A stretch of 64,000 nt of DNA, from NCBI RefSeq assembly GCF_902859855.1, contig NZ_CADIKH010000009.1:124001-188000 (forward strand), in the 5' to 3' direction. The DNA is from Paraburkholderia humisilvae. Its GTDB lineage: Bacteria > Pseudomonadota > Gammaproteobacteria > Burkholderiales > Burkholderiaceae. The notes under the pieces are model-generated. The model was not told where the DNA came from and ran no database searches. It saw only the letters and a list, made by a program, of their open reading frames with translations. This document shows, piece after piece, positions 8,791 through 17,451 of this stretch (position 1 is its first letter; each line of letters opens with the position of its first letter). Both the position numbers and the translations under genes were made by a program.

Positions 8791-8852
8791 GCGAGCGGTC
8801 TGAGCTGACGCAGGCGCGCAACCCACGTAGTGAAATCAGAGACATCGCGGTC

Positions 8853-9053
8853 ATGCTCCCTTTCTTTTCCCGATTCCGCAAAGCAGGCGAACAAACATCT
8901 AACCCACTCGATGACAGCGCGAGCATGGGGGAGGATCCTTATCTGGCGCAGATCGTGGCGTCACTCAGTCGTCCCGAGGACGAGCCAGAAGCCGACGCTC
9001 ATCAGGCGACGAGTACGATCGCCCGGGACAAGGCCAGCCCCCAGATTTCCTGA
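8853..9053 (+). CDS. Small hypothetical protein
   Basis: 66 aa, acidic and hydrophilic after a short basic N-terminus, probably disordered. The upstream ribosome site is weak. Kept because the composition is protein-like and no better frame exists. Confidence 0.35.
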   Translation: MLPFFSRFRKAGEQTSNPLDDSASMGEDPYLAQIVASLSRPEDEPEADAHQATSTIARDKASPQIS

Positions 9054-9184
9054 CCGGAAACTCAGTTTGCTCAAAGAATATCGATCGTACTCAGCCAATT
9101 GAGGCGAATCGTTCTCTGTTTGACACTCTTCTTGGCGTTGCATCGCTCGATTCACTCGCTTAATGTATGCGAATGCGATCGGGT

Positions 9185-9201
9185 AGTTCCTGTCAGGAAC
9201 T
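9185..9201. promoter_or_regulatory. Perfect operator palindrome
   Basis: AGTTCCTGTCAGGAACT, a perfect 17-bp palindrome, is the best copy of the repeated TTCC-N5-GGAA element. It lies 31 bases before the small GTG gene at 9232. AAGCTAGCTTGCGAGGCTAC follows, resembling the 5' hairpin seen after other copies. No good -10 box is visible on either side. Confidence 0.65.
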
Positions 9202-9231
9202 TTTTCTGGGAAGCTAGCTTGCGAGGCTACC

Positions 9232-9357
9232 GTGACCCGTGCTGAGGCGAAGGCGGAGATCAAGCGTCATTACGCGAGTTTTGACGAGTTCATAGAAGAT
9301 GTCGGACTGCGGGACGACTACAGTGGCAAGGAAGTTCTGGACAGGCTCGGGTATTGA
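9232..9357 (+). CDS. Small protein, 41 aa
   Basis: GTG start at 9232, stop TGA at 9355-9357. The product is hydrophilic and helical (EAKAEIKRHYASFDEFIED), with convincing codon use. GCGAGG lies before the start. Its position right behind the perfect operator palindrome supports a real gene. Function unknown; it could be a small regulator, but there is no clear HTH. Confidence 0.5.
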   Translation: MTRAEAKAEIKRHYASFDEFIEDVGLRDDYSGKEVLDRLGY

Positions 9358-9383
9358 AAAGCAGCAACAATGGATTGTTTAAC

Positions 9384-9566
9384 ATGCAGCGTTATCAGAT
9401 CTTCGTGCGGCGTGGCGTTCGCACGCCAAAATACTGTGTTCCCTGGCACTGGCTCGCGTCCCTGATTGTCGCGTTCCTGTGCCCCGAGGGCAATTATTGT
9501 CGTCTTGTCGATTCCACGTCCGATACGGTACTTCTCGAGTGGGAGAGGCTCGCTAGCGCTCGCTAG
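9384..9566 (+). CDS. Small hypothetical protein
   Basis: 60 aa from the ATG at 9384, or 70 aa from a TTG at 9354 that overlaps the previous stop. A basic N-terminus is followed by a short hydrophobic patch (WLASLIVAFL) and an acidic end. Unknown. Confidence 0.35.
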   Translation: MQRYQIFVRRGVRTPKYCVPWHWLASLIVAFLCPEGNYCRLVDSTSDTVLLEWERLASAR

Positions 9567-9754
9567 GATGCTTAAAGTTACAGACTGCGTACCACTGGCC
9601 TAAATGCGTCGAATTCCCCCGGAGATGGAGCACGATCCAGAGTTGTTTGGATCATGCTCGGTCGATACGCTACGCTGGCCGGTCAGAAAACGCTCGCGAT
9701 ATCCGTCTCTGCTGGCCCGCTGCGGCGTGTTGACAGCAGCAATTCCAGCTCGGG

Positions 9755-10117
9755 ATGGATACGATGACCACACTTTCTCACAGACGACTCGCTGATCAGA
9801 ATCCGCTTCCGATCATGTCGCCTGACGACTCAACCGTGACGCTTCCGGCGTCATTGTTCAAGCAGATTGTCGGGGCGCTGCATTTTTATGGGCACGGACA
9901 CAACAGCGATCGCATCGTTCTCCGTCGCTCCGGTTCCGACGATCGTGTCGCCTGCCGGGAGGCGAATCCAGCGTGGATAGCGGACCGGCTAGTCTCCAAC
10001 GACGTGGCGCTTTATCGTGAAGACGGAACTCGGGCACGGGAAGTCACCGCACTGCTCGCTGAGCAACTCGGCGATCAATATCATGTCATCGCGGAATCAC
10101 CGTCGTCGACCACTTGA
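9755..10117 (+). CDS. Hypothetical protein
   Basis: 120 aa; ATGs at 9755, 9764 and 9815 are all possible. The part from residue 21 on (VTLPASLFKQIVGALHFYGHG) is most protein-like. No family recognised. Confidence 0.45.
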   Translation: MDTMTTLSHRRLADQNPLPIMSPDDSTVTLPASLFKQIVGALHFYGHGHNSDRIVLRRSGSDDRVACREANPAWIADRLVSNDVALYREDGTRAREVTALLAEQLGDQYHVIAESPSSTT

Positions 10118-10174
10118 TAGATGAGTTCGTTCGAGGGACTTGTTTTCGGGAAGTGCCTTGCTAGCCTCACATGA

Positions 10175-10579
10175 ATGGGCATTTTCGTGGAGAGGCCGGT
10201 GGAAGAAGAACACATAGCTACTGTCGATCAATGGATCGATACGCTGCAGAAGGTATCGCAGCCAGGCGGACGCGCGGGTCTGCACGCAATTAGCGAGCCG
10301 TCCGCGGTACATCCGTTTCAGCCCGGTGACCGCGTTCGTGTTTCGGACCGGGTGAAGACGCGGTACTTCCCGCAGTCGGAGCCTGCCCGGCGTGCCGGAT
10401 GGGTCGGAACGATCAACAGCCTGTGCGACCGGCCCTTCGAGGACCACGTCCGGGTGGATTTCGATCTGCGGCCGCGGCAGAGACGGCAGCGTCTCAAGGA
10501 ATTCATGGATGTCCTGGATCTTGAGCTGATCCAGAAGAGTGAGGCGGGCACATCCGGACTGAAAGGAGGATCGCCATGA
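10175..10579 (+). CDS. Hypothetical protein with small beta-barrel-like segment
   Basis: 134 aa. Residues about 48-105 (FQPGDRVRVSDRVKTRYF, then RRAGWVGTIN) look like a KOW/SH3-type small barrel. The C-terminus is basic and helical. The stop overlaps the next ATG (ATGA at 10576), indicating translational coupling. Confidence 0.5.
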   Translation: MGIFVERPVEEEHIATVDQWIDTLQKVSQPGGRAGLHAISEPSAVHPFQPGDRVRVSDRVKTRYFPQSEPARRAGWVGTINSLCDRPFEDHVRVDFDLRPRQRRQRLKEFMDVLDLELIQKSEAGTSGLKGGSP

Positions 10580-10956
10580 AGGCGTTCAAGAAAATCGATT
10601 CGTGGGTGATCAGACATTCGCCGTTCGCGACTTTCGGCGTGGGGCTGGGTGGCCTGTTGATGGAAGGCGCGGCGAAGTTTCTCGTTGGCACCGTGGGCGT
10701 CGACGCGGGTATTGCAGCGCTTTCAGCGGGTATCTGCCTTGTTGGCTATGGCTTGCATATGCTGGTGAAGGGCGGGACCGAGATGACGACCTTGATCGGT
10801 CAGGCGAATCGGGAAGGATTTCGGTCGCGTATCGGTGGTGGATCGCTGTCCGAAAATCCCTACCGTCGCTGGCTGGAACGTCGTGCTTTCAAGGCATGGC
10901 GGGAGGGATGGACGGACGCCCATCGCGCGATCGGCGGTCTGAAGCTCCTGCGCTAG
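10576..10956 (+). CDS. Small membrane protein
   Basis: 126 aa with two membrane helices (about residues 15-37 and 43-63) and a basic cytoplasmic C-terminus. AAAGGAGG is placed ideally before the ATG. Translation is coupled to the gene before. Unknown function. Confidence 0.65.
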   Translation: MKAFKKIDSWVIRHSPFATFGVGLGGLLMEGAAKFLVGTVGVDAGIAALSAGICLVGYGLHMLVKGGTEMTTLIGQANREGFRSRIGGGSLSENPYRRWLERRAFKAWREGWTDAHRAIGGLKLLR

Positions 10957-11006
10957 TGCGGGTCGCATTCAACATCCGGGCAGTACGAGCCCGTTACGAG
11001 GGAAAT

Positions 11007-11456
11007 ATGAGGAAACTGATCGTTGCACTTCTGGCCAGTACGATGTGCTGCGCTGCGTACGCCGCCAAATGGCACGTGGTCGTCACTGCGGGATACGTGA
11101 CGAATCAGCAGAAATTCGCTGACAACATTCCGGTTCTCGACACCGAGGTTGAAAGCGACGGATGTTACTACGGCGCGGTGCGAAACGTGAAGCAGGCCGA
11201 CAAGGTGGTACCGACCCGCGAGCAGTTCTGCATCAAGGGCCCGGAGATGAAGCGGGTGATCAACGCAACCGTCTTCGTGAAGGATCAGGTTTCGGACGCT
11301 CTTGACCAGGCCACGGCCGTCGATCTGAATGCGGGCCAGGACGTCTGGGCGTCGTTCGACGGGAAGGAAATGAGCTTCCTGTCGGGCCCCTACCTGATCA
11401 CGGTCTCGCGGCTGGATATACCACCGGCCACGTCGTCCAACCGCAAATCACGGTAA
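11007..11456 (+). CDS. Secreted protein
   Basis: 149 aa with a signal peptide (residues 1-19, cleavage near AYA-AK). The mature part contains two cysteines (C52 and C73 region) and is probably beta-rich. GAGGGAAAT precedes the ATG. Likely periplasmic; function unknown. Confidence 0.65.
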   Translation: MRKLIVALLASTMCCAAYAAKWHVVVTAGYVTNQQKFADNIPVLDTEVESDGCYYGAVRNVKQADKVVPTREQFCIKGPEMKRVINATVFVKDQVSDALDQATAVDLNAGQDVWASFDGKEMSFLSGPYLITVSRLDIPPATSSNRKSR

Positions 11457-11466
11457 GAGGCCCGAT

Positions 11467-12132
11467 TTGAGCGATGCTCCGATTCCGGTCCCGGCAGAAC
11501 GGACGTATCCCCCGCAGGGTCGTGTCAGCGATGACGCGATCGCGCGGGCGTTGCGGGCAATGGAGCGCGTCGACTTTCAGGTGACCGGCTATGTGCTCTC
11601 GCACAGGATCAACCCTCGCAAGGTCATTATCGATTCCGGTACGAGTACGCAGGAACGATGGATCTCAGACGAGGACTTTGCCCGCTTCGTCGCATGGAAA
11701 GAACCGGAAGGCGATGGCACCCCGCCAGCAGGTTTCGAGGGGTCGGCGCCACCACGGGACGGCACTCGGCTGTCGCTCGATGTAGCCTCGCCCAGACCCG
11801 TTCTCACGATTGCGACGCAGCGCCCGGCCGCCGGCTCGGTTGAAGAAGCTATTGGCGGGCTCGCGACGGAACTCGGTTGCCGGTTCAACGCCGAGATTGC
11901 ACACAACTCCGGCTGGTTTGTGCCCGGCAAGCCGGTCGCATACGCCAATCCGGTCGATGCCGTCTTCGCCCTGTTCAATATGCTCCGTGCCGGCGGGACC
12001 GTGCACACTCCGACTCCAGACAGGAGCAAGCCGCCAGGACAAGAGTCGGCCACCTCTCAAGTAACTCCGGCTGCGCGGACCCAACGACGAATGTCCGCGA
12101 CGGACACGTCGGCACAGACAGACCTGTTCTGA
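11467..12132 (+). CDS. Hypothetical protein
   Basis: 221 aa from a TTG at 11467 with AAGAGG before it, 10 bases after the previous stop. The N-terminal 75 residues and residues 118-170 look folded; the region between and the Pro/Gln/Thr-rich C-terminus look disordered. Unknown function. Confidence 0.55.
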   Translation: MSDAPIPVPAERTYPPQGRVSDDAIARALRAMERVDFQVTGYVLSHRINPRKVIIDSGTSTQERWISDEDFARFVAWKEPEGDGTPPAGFEGSAPPRDGTRLSLDVASPRPVLTIATQRPAAGSVEEAIGGLATELGCRFNAEIAHNSGWFVPGKPVAYANPVDAVFALFNMLRAGGTVHTPTPDRSKPPGQESATSQVTPAARTQRRMSATDTSAQTDLF

Positions 12133-12180
12133 TCCGACGGCGCAAGAGATCCGCCCTCAAACCAGTGAGATGATCCTTTC

Positions 12181-12405
12181 ATGAGTGATCTGCACGAACC
12201 TTCGTTACTCGACCGCCTGTTCGGTCATTTCGGCTACGAGAAGCGTCAACCCGTTGCGCCGACCGTGCCAGCAACAGAGCCAGTTGCCGCAGTTCAACCG
12301 CCTCCACCAGCACATAGGGACGCGCAAGCCGGTTTCGACTATTCTCGAGCAGAGTCAGGCAGCATGTCGTTCAGCTACATCGACGGCGAAGATCGGTTCT
12401 CATAA
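12181..12405 (+). pseudogene. 5' part of a gene interrupted by an in-frame TAA (or a separate 74-aa gene)
   Basis: 74 aa ending at TAA 12403-12405. The same frame reads on without a break as AVGKDDWLPVSIAAMMLGGA into the 12448 frame, and that sequence looks like protein. One gene of 253 codons split by a nonsense change is therefore likely. Two independent genes, or readthrough, are alternatives. The segment is Pro-rich in the middle. Confidence 0.5.
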
Positions 12406-12447
12406 GCGGTCGGGAAGGACGACTGGCTCCCCGTCTCTATTGCCGCG

Positions 12448-12942
12448 ATGATGCTCGGTGGGGCGCGCGAGCACGCGCTGAAGCTGATCGAGAGCTACGC
12501 GCGGGATGCGATGTGGCTCGACCCGAGGTCCGAAGTGTTTTCTGCATGGCTGAAAGCCAACGACGCGGCATTCGCGCAGCTCAGCGATATCGAGCGTGAT
12601 CCCCCGGCCGGGGTCGTCGAAAATCACAGTGATGGCTGGCCGGACAAGTTTGGCTTGATCGGGCCACGTGAGGTGTCGTTCCAGTACCGGCTCTGCTGGC
12701 AGCGTACTCACGTCAGAATGAGCGAGGATTTTCTGGCCGTTTCCAAGGCCCATGCGGAATTCTGTCAGCTCCCGGAGGTTCGGAGGGTATGTACGGACCT
12801 CACTGTGCTCAGTGAGAGTCTGACAGGGCTCGTTGAATACTGGTTCGAGACTTGTGGATATACAGTGGACAAGGATCTGCACCTCGTCTACGTGCAGGGT
12901 TATGAGGCGCTGTTCTTTTCGGCCGAACAAGCATACGACTAA
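12448..12942 (+). CDS. Hypothetical protein, possibly 3' part of the split gene
   Basis: 164 aa from the ATG at 12448; no ribosome site precedes it. It shares its frame with 12181-12405, and the codons from 12406 to 12447 also read as protein. Mostly helical, with no recognised motif. If only this part is made, its N-terminus is probably incomplete. Confidence 0.5.
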   Translation: MMLGGAREHALKLIESYARDAMWLDPRSEVFSAWLKANDAAFAQLSDIERDPPAGVVENHSDGWPDKFGLIGPREVSFQYRLCWQRTHVRMSEDFLAVSKAHAEFCQLPEVRRVCTDLTVLSESLTGLVEYWFETCGYTVDKDLHLVYVQGYEALFFSAEQAYD

Positions 12943-13156
12943 GGTAGTAGATGGAGTAGCGGTTCAGTTTGCGGCCTCGGCAACTGGCAAGTAGAAACGC
13001 GCAGACCAACGCCTTTGGTTCGCAGCGAAATGGTGAGAAATACGCCTGGCCGGCTGGCGGTCAGCAACGTCGCAAAGCTCTCTGAGTGATCCGGTCGGCC
13101 CACTGCACACTCGCCCGAAGCCGCAAGCTGAATCACCCGGGATTTTGTCAATTTGC
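12943..13156 (+). other. Intergenic, no gene recognised
   Basis: Upstream part of the gap before 13344. Minus-strand open frames here have poor composition. Nothing else is seen before the promoter. Confidence 0.4.
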
Positions 13157-13230
13157 TTCCTGACAAGAACTACCGTTATACTTAAGTCGATCCTTGATCC
13201 GTAGCTGGACGTCACCAGCCTCTGGCGCGT
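13157..13230 (+). promoter_or_regulatory. Operator-promoter with 5' hairpin, gene 13344
   Basis: The operator TTCC-TGACA-AGAA (13157-13169) is followed after 7 bp by the -10 box TATACT (13177-13182). The transcript would start near GATCCTTGATCC and form a hairpin with stem GCTGG and CCAGC (13206-13222 region). Confidence 0.65.
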
Positions 13231-13280
13231 CTCTCTGACGCCTATCGGTTTAGCCGGTTTCCCGGCAGTCTCTATTTCAC

Positions 13281-13343
13281 CCACCCCGCGGGGCAATCCT
13301 GCGTGCGGGACTTGCTTCGCGAACACTTGTTCAGGAGCAGGAT
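13281..13343 (+). promoter_or_regulatory. Bistable leader of gene 13344
   Basis: P1 is CCCGC (13285-13289) with GCGGG (13305-13309). A GGGGCAA (13290-13296) in the loop pairs 7/7 with B TTGCTTC (13312-13318). B pairs 6 bp with C GGAGCA (13334-13339). Confidence 0.6.
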
Positions 13344-13838
13344 ATGTCGATTCACTCCATCCTTGCATCAGGCCTCGGCGAGGCAGCTGTTGTCAGCGAT
13401 CTGTCCGCGCTTTCCCCTGCGGAATTCGCTGATCTGCGTCTTCCGATCAGCCGTGACGACGTGAAGTCGAAACGGCTGGTCGGCATGATCGAGCTTCTGG
13501 AGTCTCATGACGCCCCGGGCGGCAGTACCGTCTGGTCAGCGATGGTAAAGGCGGGCGTGCATCCGAACAGCGTGGTCTATCGTGATGTTGACGATGACTT
13601 CGCCACGTTCAACGCGGCTCTTGAGTTCCGAATCCGTTCGGAACACGTCGATGGCTTTATTCGCATCGAAGACGATCCCATTGGGAAGTGCTACGCGATC
13701 TGCGTGCAGCACGAAGGCCAAATCGAACGCGAGGTCGTTCGCTCGTATCTTCGCGATCGCAACTTCGCGAAAGTGCTGCTCAGCGTGATCCTGATTGGCA
13801 CACTGCGTGACGACCAGCCGGTCCACACGCGTCACTGA
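13344..13838 (+). CDS. Conserved hypothetical protein
   Basis: 164 aa, soluble, mixed alpha/beta, no recognised family. The start is set by CAGGAGCAGGAT. It is a single-gene unit with its own operator-promoter and leader, and a strong terminator follows at 13974. Confidence 0.7.
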   Translation: MSIHSILASGLGEAAVVSDLSALSPAEFADLRLPISRDDVKSKRLVGMIELLESHDAPGGSTVWSAMVKAGVHPNSVVYRDVDDDFATFNAALEFRIRSEHVDGFIRIEDDPIGKCYAICVQHEGQIEREVVRSYLRDRNFAKVLLSVILIGTLRDDQPVHTRH

Positions 13839-13973
13839 GAAAGCATGGACGGTCGAGTGCGATCAACGGCTCGGGTCTTTCCCCTCGGGAACCCGGCGGT
13901 GACAGCGACTCGCCCTGAAACTGCGGTCCCGGTACTGTTGGTCTCGACGTCCGCCGGGCGGTGAGAACCCCGC

Positions 13974-14006
13974 ACCCGCGTTGCCGAAAGGCACGCGGGT
14001 TTTTTG
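13974..14006 (+). terminator. Rho-independent terminator
   Basis: CCCGCG-T-TGCC pairs with GGCA-CGCGGG around a GAAA loop, followed by TTTTTT. The preceding 130 bases hold no gene. Confidence 0.75.
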
Positions 14007-14292
14007 ATTGCTGCGTGGTCCAACGCGGGGACTAGAAATTGAAGGACCGCCGAATAGACTGACCGGGTAAAAGTGATCAGGAAGGTACGCGACAAACAAA
14101 TGAATCGGATCTGAAACAAGCGCGGGACAGATGCGGTAATGGCATATCCGGATGATCTGTCATCACCACACCCGTCCTCAACCACTCGTATTTGCTGGTA
14201 CAGGGTGAACTTCGCGGCCGATGCCTTTGTCGCGCGATAAACGGAGGCAAGGCTTTTCTTTGCAAACGTAGTTTCGTGAAAGGAGAGTGATC
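14007..14292 (+). other. Intergenic, no feature recognised
   Basis: 286 bases with a few very short frames and no clear operator or leader. AAAGGAGAG at the end serves the next gene. Confidence 0.4.
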
Positions 14293-14469
14293 ATGGCAAG
14301 AGGTACTGTAGTCGGTGTCGGCGCAATCGTGATCAGCGCGGACCGGAACAAGCGGATCAAGCGCAAGGCGACCCGCGAAAAAAGCCATTTAGGGAAAGTA
14401 GTGATGATCCAGGTCGAGACGAAACCTCGGGCCGGGCGCGCGGCGGCGGCGCGCAAGGACAAGATCTGA
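14293..14469 (+). CDS. Small very basic protein
   Basis: 58 aa, rich in Lys, Arg and Ala; the N-terminal VVGVGAIVI is hydrophobic. The start at 14293 has AGGAG at the right distance; a GTG at 14287 is too close. The basic nature suggests nucleic-acid contact, but no family is recognised. Confidence 0.5.
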   Translation: MARGTVVGVGAIVISADRNKRIKRKATREKSHLGKVVMIQVETKPRAGRAAAARKDKI

Positions 14470-14478
14470 GCTTCGACC

Positions 14479-14943
14479 GTGAAAGCCATCTCGATCTGGC
14501 AACCACATGCCTCGCTCCTTCTTGTAGGCCCAAAGCGCTACGAAACGCGGGGTTGGCGCCTTCCACGCACGATCGTTGGAACGCGTGTAGCCATCCATGC
14601 TGCAAAGGCGACGAGAGACCTGATAGAGCTCGCCGAGTATGTGAGCGGGCGCAGCGAAGGTGCACTGGCGGAAGAGGCATTCGACCGGTATCTCCGGGCG
14701 ATGCTCGCGGCGGGCTTTCGTACAGCCGGTGAGATGCCCCGCGGCTGCATCATCGGCAGCGTAGTGTTCAAGGAAAGCGTGCCTTCTGACCAGGTTGTGG
14801 ATCACGGCCACTTTGGGGACTTTTCGGCTGGCCGGTTTGCCTGGCGGGCGGACCAGCCGCGTCTGCTTCCCGAGCCAGTGCCGTTTCGCGGCATGCAAGG
14901 GTTCTTCGACGTTCCAGACGAGTTGTTCGCTGAGACGGTTTGA
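14479..14943 (+). CDS. ASCH-domain protein
   Basis: 154 aa from a GTG start. The N-terminus KAISIWQPHASLLLVGPKRY followed by ETRGW, then VAIHAAKA, is the ASCH/PUA-like signature; this fold binds RNA or modified nucleotides. GCIIGSVVF and the aromatic C-terminus also fit. The usual length is about 130-160 aa. It stands just before the nuclease-helicase pair, so a nucleic-acid role is plausible. Confidence 0.75.
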   Translation: MKAISIWQPHASLLLVGPKRYETRGWRLPRTIVGTRVAIHAAKATRDLIELAEYVSGRSEGALAEEAFDRYLRAMLAAGFRTAGEMPRGCIIGSVVFKESVPSDQVVDHGHFGDFSAGRFAWRADQPRLLPEPVPFRGMQGFFDVPDELFAETV

Positions 14944-15012
14944 ACGGGCCAGGGGTTGAATCCACGACGCGATCGCGCAGACTCGCCGCATACCACACCG
15001 AACGGTCATCTC

Positions 15013-15396
15013 ATGTCTCAATCAACGTCAGCGCCGACTCACACCCCGGAGCAGATCGTGCGTCTGCTTCACGGGCATCGGTTTGACCTCTCGACGGAGA
15101 AGCATCTGCAGGAAGATGTCGAAAGCGCTTTCAAGAAGGCAGGGGTGACGTTTGAGCGGGAGAAGCGCATTTCGCCCAAGGACATTCTCGATTTCCTGAT
15201 TGCGGGTGGCGTCGCTGTGGAATGCAAGATGCGCAACAAGGCTCGGAAGGTCGACATCTTCAAGCAGATCTCGCGATACGCAGAAAGCCCGGACGTAACT
15301 GCGATCGTCCTAGCATCCAATATCGTAATGGGTCTGCCGTCGGAGATCAACGGCAAGCCCGTCTATGCGGCTTCCTTGAGCCGTGGGTGGATCTGA
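15013..15396 (+). CDS. PD-(D/E)XK-fold nuclease-like protein
   Basis: 127 aa. Residues DILDFLIAGGVAVECK (57-72) give Asp60, Glu70 and Lys72, the D-(X)n-E-X-K core of restriction-type nucleases; Glu34 or Glu37 could complete the site. IFKQISRYA fits the following helix. The start at 15013 is the ATG nearest the folded part. The stop overlaps the start of the helicase gene (TGATG), so the two are coupled. Confidence 0.65.
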   Translation: MSQSTSAPTHTPEQIVRLLHGHRFDLSTEKHLQEDVESAFKKAGVTFEREKRISPKDILDFLIAGGVAVECKMRNKARKVDIFKQISRYAESPDVTAIVLASNIVMGLPSEINGKPVYAASLSRGWI

Positions 15397-17135
15397 TGCG
15401 GCGGACGTTCGGGGAACTTCGGCTCATCAAAGACGGCAAGGCGTGGGAAGTCTCACGCCTCGAGCCGCACGTGGCGATCCGCTTCAAGCACCTTTTCCCC
15501 CGTGTGCCGAAACAGTCGGCCGGCCCATTCGAGCTACCTCGTGATCTGATGGTCGCGGCTGATCTGGAGTGGTTTCTGGCCAGATACCCGTTGCATTTGA
15601 CCGTCGAGGATCAGGCCGCGCTGATGGCAGGCAAGGATCTGTTCGATATCCAGCAGGCCGAGCTCGAGCGCATTCTTCTGCCCGACTATGTCGCACCGAC
15701 GATTCCGGGTCTGCGAGAAGGTCAGGTCATTCGTCACTATCAGCAGCAGGCTATTGAGTTAGTCCGCCGGCGGCGTGGATTGTTGCTCGGCGATGAGGGA
15801 GGCTTGGGGAAGACGTATACCGCTGCTGGTTTCCTGTGTGCGGAGCCTGGTGCACTGCCCGCTGCCGTCGTGGTGGACTCACATATGCAGAAACAGTGGA
15901 GGGACAAAATCCAGGCCTTCACGAACTTGAAGGTTCACATCATCAAGCAGGCGAAGCCCTACGACCTTCCGCCTGCGGACGTCTACGTTTTCAGGATAAG
16001 CCAGATTCTCGGCTGGACCGATATTTTCGCAACGGGCTTCTTCCGTGCGATGATCGTCGACGAACCGCAAAGTCTGCGCACCGGTACCGGTACGGCGAAG
16101 GGCGGTGCCGCGAAAGTGCTTTACGAACACACACTCTACCACCTCGGCCTGACTGCTACCCCTATCTATAATTATGGCGTCGAGATGTGGAACGTCATGC
16201 AGTTCATCGACGACACGGTACTCGGCTCATACGAGGATTTCAGTCGGGAATGGGTCGACAATAGAGGTCACATCGCAGATCCGAAGGCGCTGGGCACCTA
16301 TCTGCGCGAACAGCATGTCATGCTTCGTCGCCTCAAGTCCGATGTCGGCCTGGAACTGCCGAAGGTCTCGAGGATCGTTGAGTACGTTGACTACGACGCG
16401 AAAGCGGTAGCGTCGATCGAGGAGATGGCACGGCGCCTCGCGATCCGGGCAACGACAGGGGCATTCGTTGAGCGCGGCCAGGCAGCGCGCGAGCTTGACA
16501 TGATGGTCCGGCAGGCGACTGGCGTGTCGAAAGCAAAATCCGTCGCGCAGTTTGTGCGTCTCATGGTAGCGGCCGGTGAACCAGTGCTGCTGATGGGGTG
16601 GCATCGTGCCGTGTACGAGATCCTCTTGGAGGAGCTGAAGGACCTCCGTCCAGCGATGTACACGGGCAGCGAAACGGCTGCGAAAAAGAACGCCGAAAAG
16701 GATCGATTCATGTCGGGCGACACGGACGTGATCATCATGTCCCTGCGTTCAGGCGCCGGCGTGGACGATCTGCAACATCGTTGCTCCGTTGTGATCTTCG
16801 GCGAACTCGATTGGTCACCCGGTATTCACCAGCAGGTGATCTGGCGGCTTGACCGGGAAGGGCAGGAACATCCGGTGACGGCCTTTTTCCTGGTATCCGA
16901 AGAGGGCAGCGATCCGCCGATCATGGACGTGCTCGGCATCAAGGCGAGCGAAGCCCGCCAGATTGTCGATCCGCACCTTGGTGTCGAGAGAGTCGATGAC
17001 GACATGAGCAACGTGATGCGCCTGGTCGAGCGCTACCTCGCGAAGATAGGAGGCAGGGCGAAGGCTAGCGCTACCTCCGGGGACGATTCGCCTCAGTCGA
17101 CCATGCCGACTGAGCAGGAAGAGCTCTTCAACTGA
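15396..17135 (+). CDS. SNF2-type DNA helicase/translocase
   Basis: 579 aa. Motifs in order: Walker A GDEGGLGKT (132-140), DEPQ (222-225, an unusual DExx box), LTATP (252-256) and, near residue 505, RLDREGQ as motif VI. The 100-residue N-domain before the helicase is unassigned. Pairing with a small nuclease resembles phage and plasmid nuclease-helicase modules for DNA processing or defence. A direct role is inferred, not shown. Confidence 0.85.
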   Translation: MRRTFGELRLIKDGKAWEVSRLEPHVAIRFKHLFPRVPKQSAGPFELPRDLMVAADLEWFLARYPLHLTVEDQAALMAGKDLFDIQQAELERILLPDYVAPTIPGLREGQVIRHYQQQAIELVRRRRGLLLGDEGGLGKTYTAAGFLCAEPGALPAAVVVDSHMQKQWRDKIQAFTNLKVHIIKQAKPYDLPPADVYVFRISQILGWTDIFATGFFRAMIVDEPQSLRTGTGTAKGGAAKVLYEHTLYHLGLTATPIYNYGVEMWNVMQFIDDTVLGSYEDFSREWVDNRGHIADPKALGTYLREQHVMLRRLKSDVGLELPKVSRIVEYVDYDAKAVASIEEMARRLAIRATTGAFVERGQAARELDMMVRQATGVSKAKSVAQFVRLMVAAGEPVLLMGWHRAVYEILLEELKDLRPAMYTGSETAAKKNAEKDRFMSGDTDVIIMSLRSGAGVDDLQHRCSVVIFGELDWSPGIHQQVIWRLDREGQEHPVTAFFLVSEEGSDPPIMDVLGIKASEARQIVDPHLGVERVDDDMSNVMRLVERYLAKIGGRAKASATSGDDSPQSTMPTEQEELFN

Positions 17136-17451
17136 CCAGCAGATTCCGAACCGGAATTCGCTGACTCTCTCCATTCTCCAAATACCTCTTGCTTCACGCG
17201 TACCCACAATCGAAGGGGCTTGTTTCGCATTTGCAGGTTGTTAGATTGCGAATCAGGATCGTGCGTTCTACGTACCGAAGTGCTTGTGGCTCGTGAGGAG
17301 CGGGCATCGAATCCTGCAGGGCCAACGTTGCGCGATTCCGGCCGGCTGTCTGCGAGGTTCGTGGCGAACCGGATGTTCAGGTTCACGTGTCGCGCGAGGT
17401 GGGGCATTCGCATGACGCTCCACGCCGCGTTTCTAACTTGAGAGGTTCAGT
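17136..17451 (+). other. Intergenic with a possible leader-like hairpin
   Basis: Mostly featureless. Near 17398 GTGGGGC and, 11 bases later, GCTCCAC could form a hairpin before gene 17452, reminiscent of the A and B segments, but the full three-part design is not evident. Confidence 0.3.

Noticed and set aside
10135..10170. Another copy of the operator before gene 10175
   Set aside because: ACTTGTTTTCGGGAAGT keeps only one arm; the TTCC half is missing, so I do not count it.
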